Below are positions 35,259 to 43,812 of a stretch of 64,000 bases of DNA, piece after piece. The translations under genes were made by a program, and so were the position numbers. The first letter of the stretch is position 1. Each line of letters opens with the position of its first letter. Origin of the DNA: Halalkalibaculum roseum (lineage in GTDB: Bacteria; Bacteroidota; Rhodothermia; Balneolales; Balneolaceae); assembly GCF_011059145.1 (NCBI RefSeq), contig NZ_JAALLT010000004.1, forward strand, positions 124,001-188,000, written 5' to 3'. The notes beneath the pieces were generated by a model that saw nothing but the letters and a program-made list of their open reading frames with translations, was not told where the DNA came from and made no database searches.

Positions 35259-37211
35259 TTAGCTTGCTGAATTAGACTGATCCTCCTTTTCGTTATTCAA
35301 GTGCAAAAGACGTAATAACCTTCCTGCTATAGTCATGTAATTTTGCTCCGTAATAATTCCAACCAGCCGATTATTTTTTACCACAGGCAGGCAACCGATT
35401 TTCTGGCTGTCCATAATATCCATAGCTTCCATAATCGAGGCTTCAGGATGGACCGTGATGGGATTGCGAATCATGATTTCGTCAACCGTTTCAGGGACCT
35501 GATCTTTATGATTGACGGTTTTACTGTATTCCTTAAAAATCATTCTCATAGTTACCAGGCCGACCAGGTGATTTTTATCGTCCTCAACCGGTACATAACG
35601 GATTCGGCGCCAGTCTATAAGATCGGAGACAAACTCAATAATATCATCCTTCTGAACGGTAAAAAGGTCTGTTGTCATAAATTCTTCCACGATGAGGCTG
35701 GAAGGCTGCCAGTGCTCCAGATCTTCCATTCTAGCTATTCCCCATTTGTGTACCGGTTCACCTTTTTTCTGATTTTTTATCATCGCTGTGGTAATGGCTG
35801 CCAGTGTTTGTTCCTTTGAACTGTTCTCTTTCATCAGGGAGGCGTAGTTATTGATAATCCAGGTTGCCCCGGTCTGCCCGGAACTGACCCGTTCTTCAAT
35901 AATTTGCAGGTAGTCATCAATATCACCTCTGCGTATATTTCTTTTCTCCAGCCCTTCCCTGGCGATAGGCAGCAGTTCTTTGGTGATAAGATCAACCGCA
36001 TTAATGCGCCGATCATTAAACCAGCGAAACTTGGTGTCGAGCCCCATTTTGGAAGCTGCCATGAAATTCATGCGGGCATCATCAAAGTCCATCACCTTCC
36101 GTATATCTTCGTGATAATCTTCCATTTTATTCAACAGTCCGAGCCAGAATGCAGAGTTCGCCATCTCATCGGTCACCGTAGGACCGGAAGGAAATACGCG
36201 ATTCTCAATACGGAGGTGCGCTTTACCGTTCGATACACCATAGCACGGTCGATTCCATCGATAGACCGTCCCATTATGGACCTGCAGTGCGTTGAGGCTG
36301 GGCGGGGTGCCTTCTTCCAACAGCTTTTCAACATCCTCGGTAACCTCTGAGCTCAGCATTACCCGGTAGCGCGCCGTGTCTTCCTGGAATATCTCCAGAA
36401 TACTGTCATTAACCCATTCATTGCCGAAAGTTACTCGCGGACTGCTCTCGCGAAGGTGATCGCCTACCGTGCGGGTATCCACCGACTGCTGAAAAAGAGC
36501 AATACGGGTCTCACTCCACAAACGCTTACCAAAAAAGATCGGCGAACCGACTGCGGCAGCAAGCACGGGTGCTGTAATCGCCTGGGCGATATTATACTTA
36601 CGGACAAACTCTTCCGGCGTAACCTGCAGGTGCACCTGAAAGCCGGTATTACAGGCTTCAAGCAATGGAGAGTCGAACTTCATCAGCAATTCGTCCATAC
36701 CCTGAATGCGCAAGTCGAAATCCCCTCCCCGCAGTTTATTGATGGCCTTGCAAAGAGCCCGATAACGCTGAAGCGGCGTCAGGTTCTTTAAATCCACATC
36801 GGCTTTTCGGATCGTCGGCAAAATCCCTGTCAGCAGGATTTCACCTCCCATTTCCTCTACAACCCCACGCACCTTGTCGATCTTCTGCTGCAGCTGGTTC
36901 TCCATTTGCGTCAGGCAGTCGTCCTTGAACTCCAGCGGGTCAAGATTAATTTCCAGGTTAAACTTCGCAAACTCGGTTGTAAAATTTTCATCATCTAGCT
37001 TATCCAGCACTTCCATATTGCGCGGGGAAGCCTTCGAATGCCGGTCAACCAGGCAAAGCTCCTGCTCGGCTCCGATGCGGATCGGCTCTTTTTCAAACCA
37101 TCCGTCTTCATTCAGCATCTTTTTCAATGCCCGGATGTCTTTCAGCACATACTTCATAAAGCGCTGAACTTCCTCCTGACTGTCGGCTAGTTTAACACGT
37201 TCTTCGCCCAT
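35259..37211 (-). CDS. GCS2-type glutamate-cysteine-ligase-like protein fused to two CBS domains
   Basis: 650 residues. The first ~480 show the glutamate-cysteine ligase family 2 fold: 'IGAEQELCLVDRHSKASPRN', 'LEINLDPLEF', 'GILPTIRKADV', 'GFQVHLQVTPEEFVRKYN', 'RIENRVFPSGPTVTDEMANS' (split by its turns). The C-terminal ~130 hold two CBS motifs ('EEFMTTDLFTVQKDD' and 'DEIMIRNPITVHPEAS'), which bind adenine nucleotides and suggest control by energy state. The product is unknown; it may ligate Glu, Asp or another amino acid to an amine. It is the first gene of a two-gene unit with the deacylase. The catalytic Glu/Arg set looks intact. Confidence 0.88.
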   Translation of the reverse strand: MGEERVKLADSQEEVQRFMKYVLKDIRALKKMLNEDGWFEKEPIRIGAEQELCLVDRHSKASPRNMEVLDKLDDENFTTEFAKFNLEINLDPLEFKDDCLTQMENQLQQKIDKVRGVVEEMGGEILLTGILPTIRKADVDLKNLTPLQRYRALCKAINKLRGGDFDLRIQGMDELLMKFDSPLLEACNTGFQVHLQVTPEEFVRKYNIAQAITAPVLAAAVGSPIFFGKRLWSETRIALFQQSVDTRTVGDHLRESSPRVTFGNEWVNDSILEIFQEDTARYRVMLSSEVTEDVEKLLEEGTPPSLNALQVHNGTVYRWNRPCYGVSNGKAHLRIENRVFPSGPTVTDEMANSAFWLGLLNKMEDYHEDIRKVMDFDDARMNFMAASKMGLDTKFRWFNDRRINAVDLITKELLPIAREGLEKRNIRRGDIDDYLQIIEERVSSGQTGATWIINNYASLMKENSSKEQTLAAITTAMIKNQKKGEPVHKWGIARMEDLEHWQPSSLIVEEFMTTDLFTVQKDDIIEFVSDLIDWRRIRYVPVEDDKNHLVGLVTMRMIFKEYSKTVNHKDQVPETVDEIMIRNPITVHPEASIMEAMDIMDSQKIGCLPVVKNNRLVGIITEQNYMTIAGRLLRLLHLNNEKEDQSNSAS

Positions 37212-37356
37212 AACGAAAGGGATTAATTGTATAAATCATATCAATATGCTAAATAATCACATTTCTGTCACAGAAAGCAAATTGAAATCGTTTCAAATAT
37301 CTGCTTACCAAGGCCATAACTAAACAATAACACCGCATCTTTGTCAATTTAACCGT

Positions 37357-39810
37357 TTACTCCAGGGCATCCACATTAACATTGATGCGAACCGATGAAG
37401 TTTTATCCGGTTTTCTGTGTTCATAATCCGAAAAAGTGTTGTCCAGCAGGTGTTCAATGGCCCCTGCACCGTTGGATGGATCAATCTTTAACAGTGTTTC
37501 CCACCTGTAAAATTTCTGCACTTTTGAAACCGCAGAGGGCGACGGACCCAGAACTGAATCAAAACCACCTACCTGTTCAATCAGTGTTTCGGTAAAGACA
37601 CGTGCTACACGCTGAACCCGCTGTTCGCGTTTACCCTTGAATACAAAGCGTATGATCCTTGAATAGGGTGGATATTTTAAGGTTTTGCGGAAGGCCAATT
37701 CCCTGCGGGCAAACTCTTTATAATCGTGATTTTTAGCGGCCATTAGTGCCGGGTGATCCGCTTGCCAGGTCTGGAAATAAACTTTCCCCTCCTTATCGGC
37801 TCTTCCCGAGCGACCGGCAACCTGACTCAGTAGCTGGTACATGCGCTCGCCGGCCCGGAATGTTGGAAATGCCAGTTCGGTATCGGCATTGATCACACCG
37901 ACCACGGTTACATCCGGAAAGTCTAGACCCTTGCCGACAATCTGTGTCCCCACCAGGATATCCGCCTCCTTCCGGGCGAACTTTGCAAGTATATCAGCAT
38001 GTGCGTCACGGCCGGATGTAGTATCAAAATCCATGCGCAACAGCCGGACTTCTGGAAAAATATCTGATATCTGCTCCTCCAGCTGCTGCGTGCCACTACC
38101 CATGGCTTCCAGGTCTGCCTTTCCACACTCCCCGCAAACTTCAGGACGACGAGCGGCATACCCGCAGTAGTGACATCGAAGCTGTCGTTTTGATTTGTGA
38201 AAGGTAAGGCTTACCGAGCAGTTGGGGCACTCGGGTATATGTCCGCAGGTTTCGCACTGCAGAAATGAGGCATATCCTCTACGGTTATACAAAAGTATGG
38301 CCTGCTCATTCTTATCGACAGCCTCTTTAATTTTTTCATACAGTGGAACCGCTACCGGACCTTGCATCGCCGACCGATATTGCTTCAAATCGAGCACCTT
38401 GACTTTAGGCAGTTTTGCATCCAAGGGACGTTTGGTAAGCGAGAGCAGCTTGCTCTTCCCTTTCTTCGCCCCGTACAAGGAGACCATGCTGGGGGTTGCA
38501 GAGCCCATGACTACAGCGGCATCATTGATGGTGCCCCGCATTATTGCCACATCTCTCGCATGATAGCGAGGTGCCGGATCTTCCTGTTTATAGGAAGCGT
38601 CATGCTCCTCATCCACAATGATGAGTCCCAGATTCTGTACCGGGGCAAAAACAGCAGAGCGCGCCCCTATCGCTATTCTTTTCTCACCTTTCTGCAGCGA
38701 TCTCCAGGCATCGTATTTTTCGCGAACGGTAAGTCTGCTGTGCAGTACGGCAATATCATCCCCGAATATTTGATAGAAGCGTTTTACAATTTGGGGAGTG
38801 AGTCCGATTTCCGGAACCAATACGAGTCCTCCTTTCCCTTTATCCAAAACCTCTCTTAGGGCATGAATATAAACTTCCGTCTTGCCGCTTCCGGTAATAC
38901 CGAACAACAAATAATTGGCAAATTCCTCTTTATCGAGTGACGATTTTATTTCCACGAGGGCCATCTCCTGTTCATCATTCAATTTTTTAAGTGCAGAGGG
39001 ATCGTATTCGTACTTGAAACTGATGTCTGTTGACTCAACCTCCCTTGCCGAAATCAGTCCTTCATCGGCAATCCTGTTCAGGGTATAAGAATCTAGTAGT
39101 TCGTGACGGGTAAGGTTTTTTTGAAATTCCGGCAAGCCGAGCATGTGCAATAGCTCCAAGGCTTCAACCCACTTGTACATCTTATCCTCTTCCCGATGCC
39201 GGTTAATGAGCTCAAGTACCTTTTCCTGTTCTCCTTCGGGTGTCCACTCCCATAACCGGGAAGTGCTGGGTGCCACTTTTAATTCTGGTTCTTCGCGCAC
39301 TTCCAGGTATCCTCTTTTCTGCAGTCTGTCGATGGCAGCGGCTGACCATCTTTTCTTGGCTTCCTTAAGGAGATAGGATTCTTTTTTCGCTACTTCTTCT
39401 ATGATATTCGCATCCTTATTGTCCAGCTGCTCGTCTCCGGGATGATTTTTTATCAGGATGTATTTTTCAGAGTAAAAATTGAGTCCGGCCGGAAGCGCTG
39501 CCTGTATCACCTCCCCCCAGCCGCAATAATAGAAACGATGAATCCACTTCGTCAGCTTCATCATCTCGGGACTTAGTATAGGCTTGTCATCCAGAATTTG
39601 TTCGACATCTCGGGTATTAAAATCCGGGGTATCGGAATGCAAATTAACTACGACTCCGATAGATTTCCGCCTTTGAAAGGGTACCCAAACTCGCAAACCA
39701 ACTTTAATCTCATCCTGCAGGTTCTCCGGAATCTGGTATGTAAATGGCTGCCGAACAGCGGTAGGAAATATAATATCGGCGAAGCGTGGCAAAGGCTGAC
39801 TTGTTGACAA
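37357..39810 (-). CDS. priA: Primosomal replication-restart helicase PriA
   Basis: 817 residues, full length. The N-terminal 3'-DNA-end-binding domain has 'VWVPFQRRKSIGVVV'. Superfamily 2 helicase motifs follow: Walker A 'GITGSGKTEVY', DEEH in 'IIVDEEHDASYKQ', and 'MGSATPSMVSL'. The zinc region has four Cys pairs: CETC, CPNC, CHYC and CGEC. 'QVAGRSGRADKEGKVYFQT' is the late helicase motif. PriA reloads the replisome at stalled forks. Its downstream neighbour on this strand is the GCS2-CBS gene 145 bp away. Confidence is high. Confidence 0.97.
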   Translation of the reverse strand: MSTSQPLPRFADIIFPTAVRQPFTYQIPENLQDEIKVGLRVWVPFQRRKSIGVVVNLHSDTPDFNTRDVEQILDDKPILSPEMMKLTKWIHRFYYCGWGEVIQAALPAGLNFYSEKYILIKNHPGDEQLDNKDANIIEEVAKKESYLLKEAKKRWSAAAIDRLQKRGYLEVREEPELKVAPSTSRLWEWTPEGEQEKVLELINRHREEDKMYKWVEALELLHMLGLPEFQKNLTRHELLDSYTLNRIADEGLISAREVESTDISFKYEYDPSALKKLNDEQEMALVEIKSSLDKEEFANYLLFGITGSGKTEVYIHALREVLDKGKGGLVLVPEIGLTPQIVKRFYQIFGDDIAVLHSRLTVREKYDAWRSLQKGEKRIAIGARSAVFAPVQNLGLIIVDEEHDASYKQEDPAPRYHARDVAIMRGTINDAAVVMGSATPSMVSLYGAKKGKSKLLSLTKRPLDAKLPKVKVLDLKQYRSAMQGPVAVPLYEKIKEAVDKNEQAILLYNRRGYASFLQCETCGHIPECPNCSVSLTFHKSKRQLRCHYCGYAARRPEVCGECGKADLEAMGSGTQQLEEQISDIFPEVRLLRMDFDTTSGRDAHADILAKFARKEADILVGTQIVGKGLDFPDVTVVGVINADTELAFPTFRAGERMYQLLSQVAGRSGRADKEGKVYFQTWQADHPALMAAKNHDYKEFARRELAFRKTLKYPPYSRIIRFVFKGKREQRVQRVARVFTETLIEQVGGFDSVLGPSPSAVSKVQKFYRWETLLKIDPSNGAGAIEHLLDNTFSDYEHRKPDKTSSVRINVNVDALE

Positions 39811-39870
39811 ATTGATGATTAATGCTTGGTGGAAAGCATATTCAATTTACCAGCCGTAATCAATACAGAT

Positions 39871-39957
39871 TTAGACCGCCAGCAACATATATAATACCAA
39901 TAGAAGAAATGGTACAGTAAAAATAAGTCCCCCTTTCCAGTAGCTATTATTAGTCAT
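39871..39957 (-). CDS. 28-residue single-helix membrane microprotein
   Basis: A frame too short for normal gene calling. It begins ATG and is preceded at a good distance by TAGGAGGGCGCTC, one of the best ribosome binding sites in the window. The product starts MTNNSYWKGG and continues as one hydrophobic helix of about 18 residues, then stops. Many bacterial inner-membrane regulators look like this. It lies 60 bp upstream of priA on the same strand and is probably its own small transcript or a leader. Homologues were not searched for; I do not recognise it. Confidence 0.65.
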   Translation of the reverse strand: MTNNSYWKGGLIFTVPFLLLVLYMLLAV

Positions 39958-40120
39958 GAGCGCCCTCCTATTTAATTAAGGTTTCTTACGAATAACCGGG
40001 CAATTTTTAGCCGAATACCTGTTTTTGTCACCCTGTATTAAAGGATACGTGAAAAAGGACCAAAAAGTTTTAAGATTGGAAAATCATAATGATTTGATAA
40101 TGCTGAGCTTACGTGGTTAC

Positions 40121-40201
40121 AGAATTTCCCGCAGATTTCACAGGAATGCGCAGATTGGGCTTGGTCACCTTCTGCGATAATCAGCGTAATCCGCGGGAGA
40201 G
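40121..40201. repeat. Inverted pair of AATCTGCG-type dispersed repeats
   Basis: Left arm begins tttcccgcagatttcacag and the right arm ends aatcagcgtaatccgcggga, so the ends face each other. Relatives of the same sequence type occur near 6.5, 58.06-58.13, 58.60 and 61.82 kb. Confidence 0.6.
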
Positions 40202-40278
40202 ATAATTAAAGCAATATCACTTGGAAATTGCGACTTCGATGGGGCACTCATTCGCAGCGTAATTATCCTTTTTAGCTT

Positions 40279-41820
40279 TTAACCCAGCCACCCGTCACGG
40301 TCGAGGCTGCGGTACTGAATGGCTTCCGCAACGTGGTTGGATCGAATTTCCTGGGAACTGTCAAGATCGGCGATAGTTCGGGATACCTTCAGTATGCGAT
40401 CATAGGCCCTGGCAGAGAGGCCGAGGGTGGTGATGGCTTTCTTGAGGATTTGAGAACCTGAATCATCCAGCGGACACATTTTCCGGGCGGTCTTGGTGTT
40501 CATTTGGGCATTGCAATACACTCCTTTTACGCCCATGAAGCGCGTGGTCTGTATTTCCCTGGCCTGCATCACCCGCTTACGGATGGATTCAGAACTCTCT
40601 CCCTTGATCTTGCCGGAAAGCTCCTCATAGCTCACTTTCTGAACATCGATATGCAGATCGATGCGATCCAACAGCGGTCCGCTGATCTTGCTGAGATAGC
40701 GCTGCATCTGAACTGGGGAAGCCGCATTGGGATCGGTGGCATCATACCAGTCACCGGTGGGTGAAGGATTCATAGAGGAAACCAGCATGATACGACTGGG
40801 ATAGCTCACACTCATCCGGGCACGTGAAATACTCACAAAACCGTCTTCCAGGGGCTGGCGCATCACCTCGAGGGCACTTCTCTTGAATTCCGGCAATTCG
40901 TCCAAAAACAACACGCCGTTGTGGGCCATGGATATCTCGCCCGGCATGGGTATGCTACCTCCCCCAACCAGGGCAACGTCCGATACCGTATGGTGGGGCG
41001 CACGAAAAGGGCGTTCCGTCACCAGGGCCTTGCCGGCAGAAAGTAAACCGGCGACAGAGTGTATCTTTGTTGTTTCCAGTGCTTCATCCAGAGTAAGTGG
41101 AGGAAGGATCGTAGGCAGACGCCTTGCCATCATTGTCTTTCCGGAGCCCGGGGGACCGACCATAATGACGTTATGTCCGCCGGCAGCAGCTACTTCAAGG
41201 GCACGCTTCACATTTTCCTGTCCGCGTACATCACTGAAATCAACAAATACCGCTTCCCCGTTTTTCCTGAAAATGCTTCTGACATCGATTTTCAACGGCT
41301 CTGCCTTTCGAAAATCTTCCAGCCAAAGTCTCACCTGCTGCAGGCTTTCAAAGGGATACACGTTTATTTCATCCACAACGGCCGCTTCCGCCCCGTTTTC
41401 ACAGGGAACAATGACATTCTTAACACCCCTATCCCGGGCTTCCACGACCATCGGGAGAATGCCCTTTACCGGTCGCATTTTGCCATTCAGAGCCAGCTCA
41501 CCTAAAATGAGCGTGTCATCGAGCTTGTTCGAACGAAGCTGACCCGAAGCTTCCAGTATAGCCACGGCAATAGGCAGGTCAAAGGCGCTTCCCTCTTTGG
41601 GCAGATCGGCCGGCGCCAGATTCACAGTAACCTTGCCAAAGGGAAAGCTGGCCCCGGTATTCTTGACAGCCGCCTCCACACGGTCTCTGGCCTCTGATAC
41701 AGCCCTGTCAGGGAGCCCTACCAGGTAAAATCTGGGAACACCTCCCGATAGACTGGTCTCCACTTCAATAATTTTAGCGTCTACACCGATCGTGGAGGCG
41801 CAGTATACGCGCGAAACCAT
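40279..41820 (-). CDS. comM: YifB/ComM-family Mg-chelatase-like AAA ATPase
   Basis: 513 residues. The N-terminal lon-protease-like domain (ChlI/ComM, about 1-170) has 'EVETSLSGGVPRFYLVGLPD' and 'VNLAPADLPKEGSAFDLPIA'. The AAA+ domain has Walker A 'VGPPGSGKTMMARRLP', 'FRAPHHTVSDVALVGGG', Walker B 'GVLFLDELPEFKRSALE' and 'MNPSPTGDW'. A C-terminal ComM domain ends with 'RSYRAYDRILKVSRTIADL'-like sequence. In Vibrio, ComM is a hexameric helicase that promotes branch migration in natural transformation; in others the role is less defined. Confidence in the family is high. Confidence 0.95.
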   Translation of the reverse strand: MVSRVYCASTIGVDAKIIEVETSLSGGVPRFYLVGLPDRAVSEARDRVEAAVKNTGASFPFGKVTVNLAPADLPKEGSAFDLPIAVAILEASGQLRSNKLDDTLILGELALNGKMRPVKGILPMVVEARDRGVKNVIVPCENGAEAAVVDEINVYPFESLQQVRLWLEDFRKAEPLKIDVRSIFRKNGEAVFVDFSDVRGQENVKRALEVAAAGGHNVIMVGPPGSGKTMMARRLPTILPPLTLDEALETTKIHSVAGLLSAGKALVTERPFRAPHHTVSDVALVGGGSIPMPGEISMAHNGVLFLDELPEFKRSALEVMRQPLEDGFVSISRARMSVSYPSRIMLVSSMNPSPTGDWYDATDPNAASPVQMQRYLSKISGPLLDRIDLHIDVQKVSYEELSGKIKGESSESIRKRVMQAREIQTTRFMGVKGVYCNAQMNTKTARKMCPLDDSGSQILKKAITTLGLSARAYDRILKVSRTIADLDSSQEIRSNHVAEAIQYRSLDRDGWLG

Positions 41821-41929
41821 ATTTTTAAATGAATCTTTATAGTATGTTGTACGTAGTATGACCTGTCAGCATACCATTCCTTACAAAAGTGGGGAATATT
41901 TTTTGATCATTTAGAATGTTCAGTTAATC

Positions 41930-42370
41930 ATGGAAAAAGAAATTATGAAGACATCCGAATCTAAGAAGACCTTTACGGAAGAATTGAAAGGCACGGCTTC
42001 AGAAATAATCAGCCAGGTGAAGAAGATCATCAAGGAGGGGAATGCGCGCCGGCTCCTTATCAAGGATAGCAATGGCAAAGTACTGTTTCAGACACAGCTA
42101 ACGGCCGGAATTGCGGGGACAGCACTGATAACAGCAATGGCTCCTATTGTATCTGCCATCAGCATGTTTGCCCTGTTTATGAATGATGTGAAAATCATCG
42201 TGGAAAAATACCCTGCCGATGAGATGGGTGAAGATGAGTATGAAGTTGAGGCCGAGGCCGAAGTCATCGTGGATATTGAAGATGAGGAAGAGACTGAGGA
42301 AAAAGAGCCCAAAGCAGAAGAAAAGACCGATAAAACTGTCGGCAAGAAAAAGAGTGACGAAGAAGAGTGA
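41930..42370 (+). CDS. DUF4342 protein with an acidic tail
   Basis: 146 residues. The first 90 match DUF4342: 'EELKGTASEIISQVKKIIKEGNARRLLIK' (split by the helix end), 'NGKVLFQTQLTAGIAGTALITAM' and a hydrophobic segment around residues 60-85. The last 55 residues are a highly charged Glu/Lys tail. Function is unknown. Either ATG (codon 1 or codon 6) could be the start. The gene is divergent from comM, and the next gene, trxB, is convergent beyond a repeat-filled gap. Confidence 0.85.
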   Translation: MEKEIMKTSESKKTFTEELKGTASEIISQVKKIIKEGNARRLLIKDSNGKVLFQTQLTAGIAGTALITAMAPIVSAISMFALFMNDVKIIVEKYPADEMGEDEYEVEAEAEVIVDIEDEEETEEKEPKAEEKTDKTVGKKKSDEEE

Positions 42371-42460
42371 TCAGTGTGTCAGTGAGCATCTGCTGTTGAT
42401 TTGGTTCTTAGGTCTCGAGTTGAATTCTCAGTGTTGTAACTCGGAATTGGTCCCAGAAAT

Positions 42461-42504
42461 GGACGCGGAGCGTCCACTTTAACGTCAACCGCGGAGCGAT
42501 TGAC
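42461..42504. repeat. Two GC-rich palindromes with GGA loop
   Basis: GGACGC-GGA-GCGTCC is perfect. Eight bases later CGTCAA and TTGACG flank CCGCGGAGCGA, itself containing CGC-GGA-GCG. These belong to the same class as those at 68, 6553, 14719, 14789 and 57953. Confidence 0.75.
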
Positions 42505-42523
42505 GAGGCCTAAGCTTTTTTAA

Positions 42524-42613
42524 AATTCTGAATTCTGACTCCTGAATTCTGAATTCAGAATTGTTCACTGTTCCCTCACACTGAACACTGATCTCTGCTA
42601 ACTGTAACCTGAA
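42524..42613. repeat. 7-bp phased array of 13 units ending at the trxB stop codon
   Basis: Reading in sevens gives aattctg, aattctg, actcctg, aattctg, aattcag, aattgtt, cactgtt, ccctcac, actgaac, actgatc, tctgcta, actgtaa, cctgaac. The register is kept for 91 bp while the unit drifts from aattctg to actga-like. It stops where the trxB stop codon begins. Confidence 0.85.
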
Positions 42614-43594
42614 CTACTTCCAGTGTTCCTCGGCAACTGCTTCATCGCTGAGTTCGACTTCAGCAAGAAACTTCTCGGCGTCTAATGCCGCCCGGCAGCC
42701 GGTTCCTGCAGCTGTTACAGCCTGGCGATAAACCGGATCCATCGCATCGCCGCAAGCAAATATGCCTTCCATATCGGTGCGAGTCGACTGTCCCTTGGTT
42801 TCAATGTAACCTACATCGTCCATAGCCAGTACTCCTTTAAAGAGATCTGTATTTGGCTTGTGACCAATAGCGATGAAGACTCCGGTCACATCATCCAAAG
42901 TGGTAATTTCATCGGTCTCGTTATTGATGACTTCAACACCTTCAACCACTTCATCGCCAAGCACCTTATGCAGCTCGGAATCCCACATAAATTCAATTTT
43001 ATCGTCCTTAAAAGCGCGGGTCTGCATGGCTTTTGAGGCACGCAGTTCCTGACGTCGATGCAATACGGTCACTTTGCTGGCAAACTTGGTCAGGAAAGTA
43101 GCTTCTTCCATGGCGGTATCACCACCGCCTACCACGACAACGTGCTGGTCACGGAAAAAGGCACCGTCGCAAGTAGCACAAGCGGATACCCCTTTGCCGC
43201 GCAGGCGCTGCTCACTATCAAGCCCCAGCCACTTGGCAGAGGCTCCTGTTGAGACGATAATAGCCTTAGCATACAATTCAGTCTCTTCATCAACAGTAAG
43301 CTTGTAGGGGCGCTTGTCAAAATCAATATCCGTAACCATACCATAGCGGCAGTCGGCACCAAACCGTTTGGCCTGCTCCCGGAAATCCTCCATCATCTTG
43401 GGACCCATCACGCCTTCAGGATATCCCGGATAGTTCTCTACATCGGTGGTCTGCATCAGTTGACCTCCCGGTTCGGGTCCTTCAAATACGAGGGGTTTCA
43501 GATCAGCCCGTGCGGCATACAAAGCGGCTGTCAATCCGGCCGGACCGCTGCCTACAATTACTACATCAAATGTTTTTCCTGCAATATCTTCCAT
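42614..43594 (-). CDS. trxB: Thioredoxin reductase TrxB
   Basis: 326 residues from the Met of 'MEDIAGKTFD'. Longer in-frame starts (up to 17 more residues, AT-rich) are possible but lack family support. The FAD motif is 'VIVGSGPAGLTAALYAARA', the redox-active pair is CATC (Cys139 and Cys142 in this numbering), and the NADPH motif is 'VVGGGDTAMEEA'. 'GIFACGDAMD' closes the FAD site. It reduces thioredoxin with NADPH. The end of the gene is bounded by a 7-bp array and palindromes. High confidence. Confidence 0.96.
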   Translation of the reverse strand: MEDIAGKTFDVVIVGSGPAGLTAALYAARADLKPLVFEGPEPGGQLMQTTDVENYPGYPEGVMGPKMMEDFREQAKRFGADCRYGMVTDIDFDKRPYKLTVDEETELYAKAIIVSTGASAKWLGLDSEQRLRGKGVSACATCDGAFFRDQHVVVVGGGDTAMEEATFLTKFASKVTVLHRRQELRASKAMQTRAFKDDKIEFMWDSELHKVLGDEVVEGVEVINNETDEITTLDDVTGVFIAIGHKPNTDLFKGVLAMDDVGYIETKGQSTRTDMEGIFACGDAMDPVYRQAVTAAGTGCRAALDAEKFLAEVELSDEAVAEEHWK

Positions 43595-43754
43595 TGAAAA
43601 AAATCTTTGCTTTTGATTCATCCAAAAGTACAAAATAAAGCACAAAAGCGTGAGTCGATATTTTCTATAAGAAATATAGAGCCAGTTGATATTTAAACCT
43701 TCCCAATACGAATAATGACGGCTTTAAACCAAGATATTCGTGGTTAAATTTCTA

Positions 43755-43785
43755 TTTGCAATCCATCCACATTTATATATGTTTG
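43755..43785 (+). promoter_or_regulatory. Bacteroidota-type promoter of the transhydrogenase operon
   Basis: TTTG at 43755-43758 and TATGTTTG at 43778-43785 are 19 bases apart, an exact match to the Bacteroidota -33/-7 pattern (TTTG, TAnnTTTG). Transcription would begin about 20 bases before the pntAA ATG. A strong ribosome binding site, GGAGGG, follows at a proper distance. Confidence 0.72.
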
Positions 43786-43812
43786 AGGGTAACTTAAAAA
43801 TTTGGAGGGTTA

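Larger units (their letters stand above)
39811..40278. other. 468-bp intergenic region with a microprotein gene and a dispersed repeat
   Basis: It holds the 28-residue gene at 39871-39957 and, near 40.12-40.20 kb, an inverted pair of 'CCCGCAGATTTCACAGG' and 'AATCAGCGTAATCCGCGGG' type repeats. The rest is AT-rich and shows nothing further. Confidence 0.6.
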
